This document shows, piece by piece, positions 7,329-14,679 of a stretch of 23,162 bases of DNA (position 1 is its first letter; each line of letters opens with the position of its first letter). The DNA comes from a bacterium (GTDB lineage: Bacteria > Bacteroidota > Ignavibacteria > Kapaibacteriales > UBA2268): positions 1 to 23,162 of the forward strand of contig JANJUO010000141.1 in NCBI GenBank assembly GCA_024710535.1. Direction: 5' to 3'. Below the pieces are notes generated by a model. It saw only the letters and a list, made by a program, of their open reading frames with translations. It was not told the DNA's origin and did not search any database. The position numbers and the translations under genes are program-made.

Positions 7329-7868
7329 GTGTCAAGAATAGGAAAAAAACCTATAGTTATTCCTGATAAGGTTCAGGTAACTATTCAGGACAATTTAATC
7401 AAGGCAAAAGGACCTTTGGGCGAATTGTCTTATAAATTGCCTGAACAAATTAAATATAATTTGGATAAAAATGTACTTACATTTAGCCGCGAAAGTGATG
7501 TAAAGAATATCCGTGCACTGCATGGTCTTTCCAGAGCTTTGACCGCAAATATAATTGATGGTGTTTCGAAAGGGTTCGAAAAAGTTTTACAGATAGAAGG
7601 CGTTGGTTTCAAAGCTGAATTAAAAGGCGACAGAGTTTTATTAGCTTTAGGATTTTCACATCCGGTCTTGATTATTCCTCCCGCCGGTATTACTTTTGAA
7701 GTTCCTACTGCAAACAGTCTTAAAGTAAAAGGTATCGACAAGCAATTAGTTGGTTTGGTTGCGGCTAAAATTCGCGACTTAAGAAAACCTGAGCCATACA
7801 AAGGTAAAGGTATCCGTTATGCGGGTGAGTATGTTCGCAGAAAAGCCGGCAAAACTTCGGCTAAATAA
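7329..7868 (+). CDS. rplF: 50S ribosomal protein L6 (GTG start)
   Basis: L6 lies near the GTPase-associated centre of the 50S subunit. With the GTG at 7329 the product has 179 residues, the usual length, and begins M-SRIGKKPIVIPDKVQVTI. AAGGAG at 7316-7321 stands seven bases before it. The frame is open further upstream into S8 (to 7260), but that part is unrelated to the family. Two repeated L6 domains are present. The second ends with the signature RDLRKPEPYKGKGIRY followed by GEYVRRKAGK. Confidence 0.98.
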   Translation: MSRIGKKPIVIPDKVQVTIQDNLIKAKGPLGELSYKLPEQIKYNLDKNVLTFSRESDVKNIRALHGLSRALTANIIDGVSKGFEKVLQIEGVGFKAELKGDRVLLALGFSHPVLIIPPAGITFEVPTANSLKVKGIDKQLVGLVAAKIRDLRKPEPYKGKGIRYAGEYVRRKAGKTSAK

Positions 7869-7881
7869 TTTTAAAATTTTA

Positions 7882-7902
7882 ATATTGATAGTCAATATCA
7901 AT
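7882..7902. repeat. AT-rich inverted repeat with two exclusive foldings
   Basis: In the 57-base gap between L6 and L18 the sequence ATATTGATAGTCAATATCAA and one further T can form either ATATTGA/TCAATAT (7882-7888 with 7892-7898) or ATTGATA/TATCAAT (7884-7890 with 7896-7902). No T-run follows, so it is not a terminator. A role in mRNA processing or regulation is possible but unsupported, and chance is likely at this base composition. Confidence 0.3.
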
Positions 7903-7925
7903 TTATTGAAATAAAAGAGTGTAAT

Positions 7926-8297
7926 ATGAAAATACAAATTTTGAAACAACAGCGTAGAAGAAGAAGAAAACTTCACATCCGTAAAGACATTTTCGGAAGT
8001 AATGAAAGACCACGTCTGACAATATTCAGAAGTTTGAACAATATTTACGCACAGATTGTTAATGATATTGACCAAAAAACTGTTGTTTCAGCTTCTAATA
8101 TTGACAAAGAAGTTAAAGCTTTAATTAAGCCTGAAATGACAAAAGTTCAAGTTAGTGAACTGGTCGGATCTATTATTGCAAAACGTGCAATTGAAGCAAA
8201 CATTAAATTGGTTGCTTTTGATAGAAATGGTTTTATTTATCATGGCAGAGTGAAAGCTCTTGCCGATGCCGCAAGAAAAGGCGGTTTGGAATTTTAA
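7926..8297 (+). CDS. rplR: 50S ribosomal protein L18
   Basis: L18 binds 5S rRNA together with L5 in the central protuberance. The 123-residue product has the basic N-terminus QQRRRRRKLHIRKDIFGSNE, the family core RPRLTIFRSLNNIYAQIVND, and the C-terminal signature AFDRNGFIYHGRVKALADAA before RKGGLEF. The ATG at 7926 is preceded by a short AGAG. The gap from L6 (57 bases) is larger than most in this operon and contains an inverted repeat. Confidence 0.98.
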   Translation: MKIQILKQQRRRRRKLHIRKDIFGSNERPRLTIFRSLNNIYAQIVNDIDQKTVVSASNIDKEVKALIKPEMTKVQVSELVGSIIAKRAIEANIKLVAFDRNGFIYHGRVKALADAARKGGLEF

Positions 8298-8324
8298 TAA
8301 GTTTTTTTGGTTCAAGGAGAAATT

Positions 8325-8828
8325 GTGGCAACAGTAAAAGCATCTGAGTTGGAATTAAAAGACAAACTCGTTTATGTTGGCAGAACCGCAAAAGTTGTTA
8401 AAGGTGGTCGCCGTTTCAGTTTTTCTGCTATGGTAGTTGTAGGTGACGGTAATGGTCACGTTGGCTATGGTTTAGGTAAAGCAGGTGAAGTTGTTGATGC
8501 GGTTACAAAAGCAACTGATGCAGCAAAAAAGAATATTCACAAAGTTACTATTTCAGGTAACACATTGCCACACACAGTTGTTGGTAGATTTGGTGCCGCA
8601 AAAGTACTTTTACGTCCCGCAACAGCTGGTACTGGTGTTATTGCTGCCGGTGGTGTTCGTGCTATTCTTGAGCTTGCAGGCGTGCAGGATGTGTTGACTA
8701 AAAGTATGGGTTCATCAAACCCGCACAATACTGTAAAAGCTACACTTGCAGGGTTGATTGCATTGGAAGATGCAGTTTCGGTTGCTGCAAGACGTGGTGT
8801 TTCAACAGAAAAAGTTATAAACGGCTAA
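8325..8828 (+). CDS. rpsE: 30S ribosomal protein S5 (GTG start)
   Basis: S5 contributes to translational accuracy and to the mRNA entry channel. From the GTG at 8325 the product is 167 residues, beginning M-ATVKASELELKDKLVYVGR. AAGGAG at 8314-8319 lies five bases before this codon. A TTG at 8307 in the same frame precedes the ribosome binding site and is rejected. The S5 double-stranded RNA-binding domain shows RRFSFSAMVVVGDGNGHVGY then GLGKAGEV, and the C-terminal domain shows GTGVIAAGGVRAILELAG and SSNPHNTVKATLAGL. Confidence 0.98.
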   Translation: MATVKASELELKDKLVYVGRTAKVVKGGRRFSFSAMVVVGDGNGHVGYGLGKAGEVVDAVTKATDAAKKNIHKVTISGNTLPHTVVGRFGAAKVLLRPATAGTGVIAAGGVRAILELAGVQDVLTKSMGSSNPHNTVKATLAGLIALEDAVSVAARRGVSTEKVING

Positions 8829-8868
8829 TTTAAGTCTGTTTTGGTTAAGCTTATTTAGAGGTGTAATA

Positions 8869-9054
8869 ATGAGTAAATTAAAGATTACTCAAATTAGAAG
8901 TATTATAAAGTGTTTGCCTAAACAAAAGAAAACAATAGCTGCATTAGGGCTTGGCAGACCAAGTTATTCTAACGTTTTGCCGGATAATGCCCAAATAAGA
9001 GGCATGGTTGACGTTGTTAAGCATTTAGTAAAAGTAGAAGAAGTTTCAGAATAA
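8869..9054 (+). CDS. rpmD: 50S ribosomal protein L30
   Basis: L30 is a small 50S protein absent from some lineages. The 61-residue product contains KITQIRSIIKCLPKQKKTIA then ALGLGRPS, the family signature, and ends with a MVDVVKHLVKVEE helix. GAGGTG stands before the ATG at 8869. It lies between S5 and L15 in the standard order. Confidence 0.96.
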   Translation: MSKLKITQIRSIIKCLPKQKKTIAALGLGRPSYSNVLPDNAQIRGMVDVVKHLVKVEEVSE

Positions 9055-9068
9055 TTGATAGAATTTAT

Positions 9069-9530
9069 ATGAAGCATATAGGTAATATTTCATACGCTGA
9101 CGGCGCTAAACATAAAGTTAAGCGCATTGGTCGTGGAGCCGGTTCCGGTCACGGCGGTACGTCAACGCGTGGCCATAAAGGTCAAAAATCACGTTCGGGT
9201 GCTAAAATACATAGATATTTCGAAGGCGGACAAATGCCGATTAATCGTCGTTTGCCAAAGTTTGGATTTTTTAATAGATTCCGTACTGAATATCAAGAAG
9301 TGAATTTGAGCACTTTGCAAACCTTGATTGATACAAATAAATTAGATGGAAATACTATCAATTTTGATGTTCTTTTAAGTTATGGCGTCATAAATAATAA
9401 AAGACTCCCACTCAAAATTTTGGGTAACGGCGAATTAAAGTCAGCTCTTAATGTTGAAGCAGATTGTTTTACTGAATCTGCAAAAGAAAAAATTGAGTCA
9501 GTCGGAGGCACAGTTAAGGTAAATGAATAA
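9069..9530 (+). CDS. rplO: 50S ribosomal protein L15
   Basis: L15 is a late assembly protein with a long extended N-terminus that threads through 23S rRNA. The 153-residue product has the Gly/Arg-rich segment GRGAGSGHGGTSTRGHKGQK (about 18-37), then FEGGQMPINRRLPKFGF. The C-terminal part keeps the globular domain, ending KIESVGGTVKVNE. The last codons overlap the secY start by eight bases (ATGAATAA), which suggests coupled translation of SecY. Confidence 0.98.
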   Translation: MKHIGNISYADGAKHKVKRIGRGAGSGHGGTSTRGHKGQKSRSGAKIHRYFEGGQMPINRRLPKFGFFNRFRTEYQEVNLSTLQTLIDTNKLDGNTINFDVLLSYGVINNKRLPLKILGNGELKSALNVEADCFTESAKEKIESVGGTVKVNE

Positions 9531-10869
9531 GTTCATCCAGACTATACAGAATATCTTTAAGATTGAAGAATTAAGAGATAGAATTTTATTCACTCTCGGT
9601 ATCTTGATTATTGTAAGAATTGGCGCCCACATCACTTTGCCGGGCGTTAATGTAGAAGTATTGCAGGCAGCAATGAAATCGGATGCAAACAACCTATTTG
9701 GGTTGTTTGATCTGTTTGTAGGTGGTGCATTTTCTAATGCAGCTATTTTTGCTTTGGGTATTATGCCTTATATCACGTCTTCCATTATTTTTCAGCTTGC
9801 CGGTGTAGTTATTCCGGAAATTCAGAAAATTCAAAAAGAGGGCGAAGAAGGCAGACGTAAGATTAACCAATGGACAAGAATGCTAACCGTTGTAATTGCT
9901 ATTTTACAAGGTTGGGGTGTTTCTATTAAACTTGCTTCACAGCAAGGTGCTATGGGTATGCCTGTTGTTAGTGATCCCGGATTTTTATTTGCTATTTCTA
10001 CTATGGTTCTTCTTGCCGCAGGCACAGTTTTGATGATGTGGCTGGGCGAGCAAATTACAGAACGAGGTATTGGTAATGGTATTTCTTTGATAATTATGAT
10101 TGGTATTGTTGCAAGATTGCCGCAAGCTCTTATAAATGAATGGAATACTGTTGTTGCAGGTACTCGTGTATGGCCTATTGAACTTGTGATTTTCGTGCTT
10201 CTTGTGTTCATTATTGCATCTATTGTATTGGTTACGCAAGGTGCAAGAAGGATTCCTGTTCAATATGCAAAACGTCAAGTTGGTAAGAAAGTATTTGGCG
10301 GAACTACTCAATATATTCCTTTGAGAGTAAATACTGCTGGAGTTATGCCAATTATATTTGCTCAATCGCTTATGTTTATACCAAGTACATTTGCAAGTTT
10401 CTTTCCTGAAAGCGAGTTTTTTAATAATATTGCAAGATTATTTTCACATGATTCATATTTCTATGCTTTAGTTTATGGAATGATGATTATATTCTTTACA
10501 TATTTCTATACAGCGATTGTTTTTAATCCTAAAGAAATTGCTGATAACATGAAAAAACAAGGTGGTTTTATTCCGGGTATTAGACCAGGTTTGCCAACTT
10601 CAGAATATATTGATGCTGTTTTAACAAGAATTACATTACCTGGTTCATTTTTCTTAGCTATCATTGCAGTTTTGCCAACTTTTGTAACAAATATATTTGG
10701 TATTGATTACAATTTTGCTCAATTCTTTGGTGGTACAAGTATTTTGATTATGGTTGGTGTTGCTTTGGATACTTTGCAGCAAGTTGAATCTCATTTGTTG
10801 ATGAGACATTATGATGGTTTTATGAAAAGTGGTAAAATTCGTGGTAGAGCCGGTGTTGGTGGCTTCTAA
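9523..10869 (+). CDS. secY: Protein translocase subunit SecY
   Basis: SecY is the channel of the Sec translocon in the inner membrane. The product has 448 residues with the expected ten hydrophobic segments. The plug and TM2 region are seen at LFGLFDLFVGGAFSNAAIFA followed by LGIMPYITSSIIFQL. Cytoplasmic loops carry GEEGRRKINQWTR, RRIPVQYAKRQVGKK and NMKKQGGFIPGIRPG, the last being the loop that contacts SecA. The C-terminus ends in a basic glycine-rich tail (KIRGRAGVGGF). It overlaps L15 by eight bases and is followed three bases later by map. Confidence 0.98.
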   Translation: MNKFIQTIQNIFKIEELRDRILFTLGILIIVRIGAHITLPGVNVEVLQAAMKSDANNLFGLFDLFVGGAFSNAAIFALGIMPYITSSIIFQLAGVVIPEIQKIQKEGEEGRRKINQWTRMLTVVIAILQGWGVSIKLASQQGAMGMPVVSDPGFLFAISTMVLLAAGTVLMMWLGEQITERGIGNGISLIIMIGIVARLPQALINEWNTVVAGTRVWPIELVIFVLLVFIIASIVLVTQGARRIPVQYAKRQVGKKVFGGTTQYIPLRVNTAGVMPIIFAQSLMFIPSTFASFFPESEFFNNIARLFSHDSYFYALVYGMMIIFFTYFYTAIVFNPKEIADNMKKQGGFIPGIRPGLPTSEYIDAVLTRITLPGSFFLAIIAVLPTFVTNIFGIDYNFAQFFGGTSILIMVGVALDTLQQVESHLLMRHYDGFMKSGKIRGRAGVGGF

Positions 10870-10872
10870 TTT

Positions 10873-11679
10873 ATGAAATTTGACCCTCTTGCTAAGAGTA
10901 GAAGATTAGTAAAAAGTGCTTCCGAAATTATATTGATGGAAGCCGCAGGCAAAATGGTTGCCGATACTTTGAAATATGTTAGTAAATTTGTTAAGCCCGG
11001 CATAAAAACTGCCGAGCTTGACAATTTAGCGGAAGATTTTATTTTGACAAGGAATGGAAAACCTGCTTTTAAGGGCTATGAAGTCAAAAATAAAAAATTC
11101 CCAGGTTCTTTGTGTATATCTATAAATGATGAAATTGTTCATGGGATACCATCAAATAGAATTTTGCAAGAAGGAGATATTGTTTCTTTGGATTGTGGAG
11201 TTGAATTGAATGGATATTTTGGGGATAGTGCAATTACTTTGGCAGTTGGTGAAATAACTGATGAAGTTAAACGTTTATTATTAATTACCGAAAAAAGTTT
11301 ATTTATCGGTATTGAAAATGCAAAGGATAGAGCAAAAGTTTACGATATTTCGAAAAGTATTCAAGAGTTCGTTGAAATAAATGGTTATTCGCTCACGAGA
11401 GAATTAGTTGGGCATGGTATTGGAAAAAGGTTGCATGAAGAGCCACCTGTTCCTAACTTTGTTCCTTCCTTAATGAAACGTGAACAATTTCCAAATTATA
11501 AATTGTTGAATGGTATGACATTGGCAATAGAGCCGATGGTTCATCATGGATTGAAAGAAACAATTTTATCGAGTGATGGCTGGACAGTTAGAACTAAAGA
11601 TGGTTCGATGGCAGCACATTTCGAGCATACAATTGTAATTAATGATGATAAACCAATAATTCTTACATTGAGAGATTAG
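10873..11679 (+). CDS. map: Methionine aminopeptidase, type I
   Basis: This enzyme removes the initiator methionine from new proteins when the second residue is small. The product has 268 residues. The five metal ligands of the family are visible as D107 (SLDCG), D118 (FGDSA), H181 (VGHGIG), E220 (AIEPM) and E251 (FEHT), and the substrate-contacting H90 is in EIVHGIP. No N-terminal zinc-finger extension is present. It begins three bases after secY and precedes infA. There is no adk between secY and map, unlike in many Gram-positive bacteria and Proteobacteria. Confidence 0.98.
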   Translation: MKFDPLAKSRRLVKSASEIILMEAAGKMVADTLKYVSKFVKPGIKTAELDNLAEDFILTRNGKPAFKGYEVKNKKFPGSLCISINDEIVHGIPSNRILQEGDIVSLDCGVELNGYFGDSAITLAVGEITDEVKRLLLITEKSLFIGIENAKDRAKVYDISKSIQEFVEINGYSLTRELVGHGIGKRLHEEPPVPNFVPSLMKREQFPNYKLLNGMTLAIEPMVHHGLKETILSSDGWTVRTKDGSMAAHFEHTIVINDDKPIILTLRD

Positions 11680-11683
11680 AGAA

Positions 11684-11902
11684 ATGGCAAAACAAGATTT
11701 ACTGAGAGTTGATGGGATAATAGACGAAACTTTACCAAACACACAATTTATTGTTAAGTTGGAAAGTGGGCATAAAGTATTAGCTCATATTTCCGGTAAA
11801 ATGCGTATGAATTTTATTAAAATTCTGCAAGGTGACAAGGTCACAGTTGAATTGTCGCCTTATGATCTATCAAAGGGCAGAATTGTTTACAGATACAAAT
11901 AA
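11684..11902 (+). CDS. infA: Translation initiation factor IF-1
   Basis: IF-1 binds the 30S A site during initiation. The 72-residue product is the standard length and folds as a single S1-type OB domain. It contains MAKQDLLRVDGIIDETLPN, then the conserved LESGHKVLAHISGKMRMNFI and KVTVELSPYDLSKGRIVYRY. The ATG at 11684 follows the map stop by four bases. The map-infA-rpmJ order is the common one. Confidence 0.98.
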   Translation: MAKQDLLRVDGIIDETLPNTQFIVKLESGHKVLAHISGKMRMNFIKILQGDKVTVELSPYDLSKGRIVYRYK

Positions 11903-11935
11903 AGAAAAATTATTTTTTTTGAATAGAGTTGAACT

Positions 11936-12052
11936 ATGAAAGTACAAGCTTCAGTAAAAAAAAGAAATCCGGATGATAAAATCGTCCGTAGAAAGGGTCG
12001 TGTTTATATAATAAACAAGAAAAATCCACGATTTAAACAAAGACAAGGTTAA
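11936..12052 (+). CDS. rpmJ: 50S ribosomal protein L36, zinc-free form
   Basis: L36 is the smallest ribosomal protein. A 38-residue frame starts at ATG 11936 with MKVQASVKKRNPDDKIVRRK and ends NKKNPRFKQRQG, then TAA. The family framework (MKV.ASVKK, RRKG, KQRQG) is intact. The three cysteines and the histidine that hold zinc in the classical form are all replaced, so this is the C-minus variant, as in many Bacteroidota. It lies between infA and rpsM, its usual place. It is short enough to be missed by length-filtered gene calling. Confidence 0.96.
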   Translation: MKVQASVKKRNPDDKIVRRKGRVYIINKKNPRFKQRQG

Positions 12053-12070
12053 AATTAAAGGAGTTATATT

Positions 12071-12445
12071 GTGGCACGTATAGCCGGTATTGATTTACCA
12101 AAAAATAAACGCGGATTAGTTGGATTAACATACATCTATGGAATAGGTGATGCCACTGCTACTAAAGTTTTAGAAAAAGCAAGCATTGATCCTGCAAAAC
12201 GCGTACATGAATGGACTGATGATGAAGTTGCAAGAATTCGTCTCGTCCTTGATGAATATAAAGTAGAAGGACAATTACGCTCCGAAATCCAAATGAATAT
12301 AAAGCGTCTTATGGACATTGGATGTTATCGTGGATTAAGGCACAGAAGAGGTTTGCCTTGCAGAGGTCAGCGTACAAGAACAAATGCACGTACCCGCAAA
12401 GGTCGCAAGAAGACAGTTGCTGGAAAGAAAAAAGCAGTTAAATAA
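12071..12445 (+). CDS. rpsM: 30S ribosomal protein S13 (GTG start)
   Basis: S13 lies at the top of the 30S head and forms bridges to L5 and contacts with the P-site tRNA. The 124-residue product starts M-ARIAGIDLPKNKRGLVGLT and includes the helix-hairpin-helix-like segment YIYGIGDATATKVLEKA. It ends in a basic tail with RGQRTRTNARTRKG. The start is GTG at 12071 with AAAGGAG at 12057-12063. It opens the alpha section. Confidence 0.98.
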   Translation: MARIAGIDLPKNKRGLVGLTYIYGIGDATATKVLEKASIDPAKRVHEWTDDEVARIRLVLDEYKVEGQLRSEIQMNIKRLMDIGCYRGLRHRRGLPCRGQRTRTNARTRKGRKKTVAGKKKAVK

Positions 12446-12502
12446 TACTGTATAATTTTTATATTTTTTTATAATATTTTGAATTTTAATGGGTAGATAT
12501 CC

Positions 12503-12883
12503 GTGGCTAAGAAAAAAATAAAGAAAAAAGTTGTAACCGATATTCACGGTAAGGCTTTCATTAGAGCTACATTTAATAATGTGCAGGTTACTGTTACTGA
12601 TATGTATGGAAATGCATTAAGTTGGTCTTCAGCCGGTAAAAATGGTTTCCGTGGCTCAAAAAAGAATACACCTTATGCCGCTCAGGTTTCTGCGGAAAAA
12701 GCTGCTAAAGAAGCTTTTGATATGGGCTTGAGAAAAATTGATGTTATGGTTAAAGGTCCGGGATCCGGTCGCGAAGCTGCTATACGTGCATTGGCACAGG
12801 TTGGATTGGAAATTCACAGTATTGTTGATAAAACTCCGATTCCACATAACGGATGCCGTCCTCCGAAAAGAAGAAGGGTATAA
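12503..12883 (+). CDS. rpsK: 30S ribosomal protein S11 (GTG start)
   Basis: S11 forms part of the platform near the E-site mRNA. The 126-residue product begins M-AKKKIKKKVVTDIHGKAFI and contains NNVQVTVTDMYGNALSWSSA then GKNGFRGSKKNTPYAAQ. It ends HNGCRPPKRRRV, the conserved C-terminus. The start is GTG at 12503 with a weak GGGTAG upstream. The 57-base gap from S13 is very T-rich. The next gene is rpoA rather than the expected S4. Confidence 0.98.
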   Translation: MAKKKIKKKVVTDIHGKAFIRATFNNVQVTVTDMYGNALSWSSAGKNGFRGSKKNTPYAAQVSAEKAAKEAFDMGLRKIDVMVKGPGSGREAAIRALAQVGLEIHSIVDKTPIPHNGCRPPKRRRV

Positions 12884-12900
12884 TTCGGTACGGTTTTTTT
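12856..12900 (+). terminator. Possible terminator between S11 and rpoA
   Basis: CCGT (12856-12859) can pair with ACGG (12890-12893), and CCGAA (12863-12867) with TTCGG (12884-12888). Seven T follow directly (12894-12900). The left arm lies inside the last codons of S11. A competing small hairpin, ACGG-ATG-CCGT (12849-12859), uses the same left arm. The interrupted stem makes this a moderate candidate. If it works, rpoA-rplQ would be partly uncoupled from S13-S11. Confidence 0.4.
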
Positions 12901-12949
12901 ATCATTTTTTAATTAAAAGATTAATAACCAAAAGCGAAATAAATATATT

Positions 12950-13963
12950 ATGAATACTCAAATGCAAATGCCCGAAAGGGTAATTATTGAAGAAACATCT
13001 TCGGACTATCATGGCAGGTTTATCTTACAACCGCTTGAGCCCGGATTTGGGGTTACTATTGGTAACTCATTAAGAAGGGTTTTGCTTTCTTCAATTCCCG
13101 GTTCGGCAATTATCGGTCTAAAAATATCAGATGTATTGCACGAATTTCAAACCATTCAGGGCGTTGTTGAGGATACAACTGAAATTATCCTCAATTTAAA
13201 AGAGGTTCGCTTCAAAACTGCGGATAAAAAATTACAAAGAATTATGATGCATCTCAAGGGACCTGGTCATTGGACTGCAAAAGATATTCAAGATAATTGT
13301 CCTCAGATTGAAGTTATTGACCCTGATAAGCATATTGCTACTCTTGCAGATGATGCTGAATTTGATGTGGAGCTACGTGTTGGCAGAGGAAAGGGATATA
13401 TTCCAGCTGAAGAGCAGGTTATTGTAGATTTCCCAATTGGAATGCTTCCAATTGATGCTATTTACACTCCTATCAAAAATGTTATCTACAATATTGAGCC
13501 ATATCGTGTTGGACAGAAAACCGACTATGAAAGATTGATTCTTGACGTTTCTACTGATGGTACTATTGCGGCTAACGAAGCTGTTCATCAGTCTGCAAAA
13601 ATTTTAAATGATCACTTTAAATTCTTCTTGACATTTGATGAATTTGACGATGATATGCCTGTTGTTGAATCAGCAGAAGAAGAATTGAAAGCGGCAGAAA
13701 GAAATAGATTAAGAAAAATATTGCTTACACCGGTTGATGAATTGGAACTCTCAGTTAGAGCTCATAACTGCTTGAAAGCAGCAAATATCAAAACGCTCGC
13801 TGAACTCGTTCAATTGAACGAAGCAGAATTGCTCAAATTTAGAAACTTTGGTAGAAAATCTCTTTCCGAACTTGGCGAAATGATTCAAACATTCGGATTA
13901 GAGTTTGGTATGAGTGTTGAACACTATCTTAAAGAAGATGTGAAAATTACACTCGCTGAATAA
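12950..13963 (+). CDS. rpoA: DNA-directed RNA polymerase subunit alpha
   Basis: The alpha subunit dimerises to start RNA polymerase assembly, and its C-terminal domain binds UP elements and activators. The product has 337 residues. The N-terminal domain (about 1-235) shows GRFILQPLEPGFGVTIGNSL then RRVLLSSIPGSAIIGLKI, with the dimer-interface helix signature. After an acidic linker (about 236-255, FDDDMPVVESAEEEL), the C-terminal domain (about 263-325) has TPVDELELSVRAHNCLKAAN and FRNFGRKSLSELGEM. It lies 66 bases after S11, with no S4 gene between. There is no clear ribosome binding site before the ATG at 12950. Confidence 0.99.
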   Translation: MNTQMQMPERVIIEETSSDYHGRFILQPLEPGFGVTIGNSLRRVLLSSIPGSAIIGLKISDVLHEFQTIQGVVEDTTEIILNLKEVRFKTADKKLQRIMMHLKGPGHWTAKDIQDNCPQIEVIDPDKHIATLADDAEFDVELRVGRGKGYIPAEEQVIVDFPIGMLPIDAIYTPIKNVIYNIEPYRVGQKTDYERLILDVSTDGTIAANEAVHQSAKILNDHFKFFLTFDEFDDDMPVVESAEEELKAAERNRLRKILLTPVDELELSVRAHNCLKAANIKTLAELVQLNEAELLKFRNFGRKSLSELGEMIQTFGLEFGMSVEHYLKEDVKITLAE

Positions 13964-14005
13964 TTGAAATTGATTTTATTAATGTAACGGGATTGAATAT
14001 TAGCT

Positions 14006-14656
14006 ATGAGACATTTAGTATCAGGCAGAAAATTAGGTAGAACCAGTTCACACAGAAGAGCTCTTTTGTGCAATATGGCTACTTCTCTTTTCTTGCATAA
14101 AAAAATTCATACTACTGAAGCTAAAGCAAAAGAACTTAGAGGGTTTGCCGAAAAGCTGATTACTAAAGCTAAACACGCATTGGCTCGTGAAAAACAAGGA
14201 CTTTTGCCAACCGGTCAAACTATTGACATTCACAACAGAAGAATTGTTGCAAAAGATATTCGCAAAAAAGCAGCTCTACAAGAACTTTTCGACTCTATTG
14301 CTCCTGTAGTTGAGCAAAGAAACGGTGGTTATACCAGAGTTATCAAAACAGGTTTCCGTCATGGCGATGGCGGTCATACTGCAATTATTGAATTAGTTGA
14401 TTGGTCTGCTCCTGTTGACGGTGCTATTTCTGCTACTCGTAGAAAAAGAAAACCGACTGCTAAACCAGCTACTCCAAAAGTTGAAGCTCAAAAAGCTACG
14501 GTTGTAGAAACAGCTGCCCCAATTGTTGAAGAAGTAGTTGCGCCAGTTGAAGTTGTTGAAGAAGTTGTAGAATCTGTTGAAGTGGTTGACACTGTTGAGA
14601 CTCCAACCGAAGAAACACCTGCTTCTGAAGAAGAGAAAAAAGAAGACCAAGCATAA
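14006..14656 (+). CDS. rplQ: 50S ribosomal protein L17 with long acidic tail
   Basis: L17 is a 50S protein on the solvent side near the tunnel exit. The conserved domain covers about residues 1-134: MRHLVSGRKLGRTSSHRRAL, ALLCNMATSLFLHKKI, FAEKLITKAKHAL and GYTRVIKTGFRHGDGGHTA. The product is 216 residues against about 120-130 in E. coli. It carries a basic linker (144-163, RRKRKPTAKPATPKVE) and then a tail rich in Val, Glu, Pro and Thr (164-216) with repeated VVEEVV-like runs. C-terminal extension of L17 occurs in the Bacteroidota; its function is not established. It is the last gene before the terminator at 14680. Confidence 0.97.
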   Translation: MRHLVSGRKLGRTSSHRRALLCNMATSLFLHKKIHTTEAKAKELRGFAEKLITKAKHALAREKQGLLPTGQTIDIHNRRIVAKDIRKKAALQELFDSIAPVVEQRNGGYTRVIKTGFRHGDGGHTAIIELVDWSAPVDGAISATRRKRKPTAKPATPKVEAQKATVVETAAPIVEEVVAPVEVVEEVVESVEVVDTVETPTEETPASEEEKKEDQA

Positions 14657-14679
14657 AAATAATTTGTGCTATGAATTTT

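Noticed and set aside
9831..10365. Long reading frames on the opposite strand within secY (about 126 residues each).
   Set aside because: They lie wholly inside a well-supported gene, have biased composition (many Asn, Ser and Ile) and match no family.
12446..12502. Two exact TATAAT hexamers (12451 and 12470) between S13 and S11 that might form an internal promoter.
   Set aside because: No -35 element lies at a suitable distance, and the stretch is nearly all A and T, so such hexamers are expected by chance.
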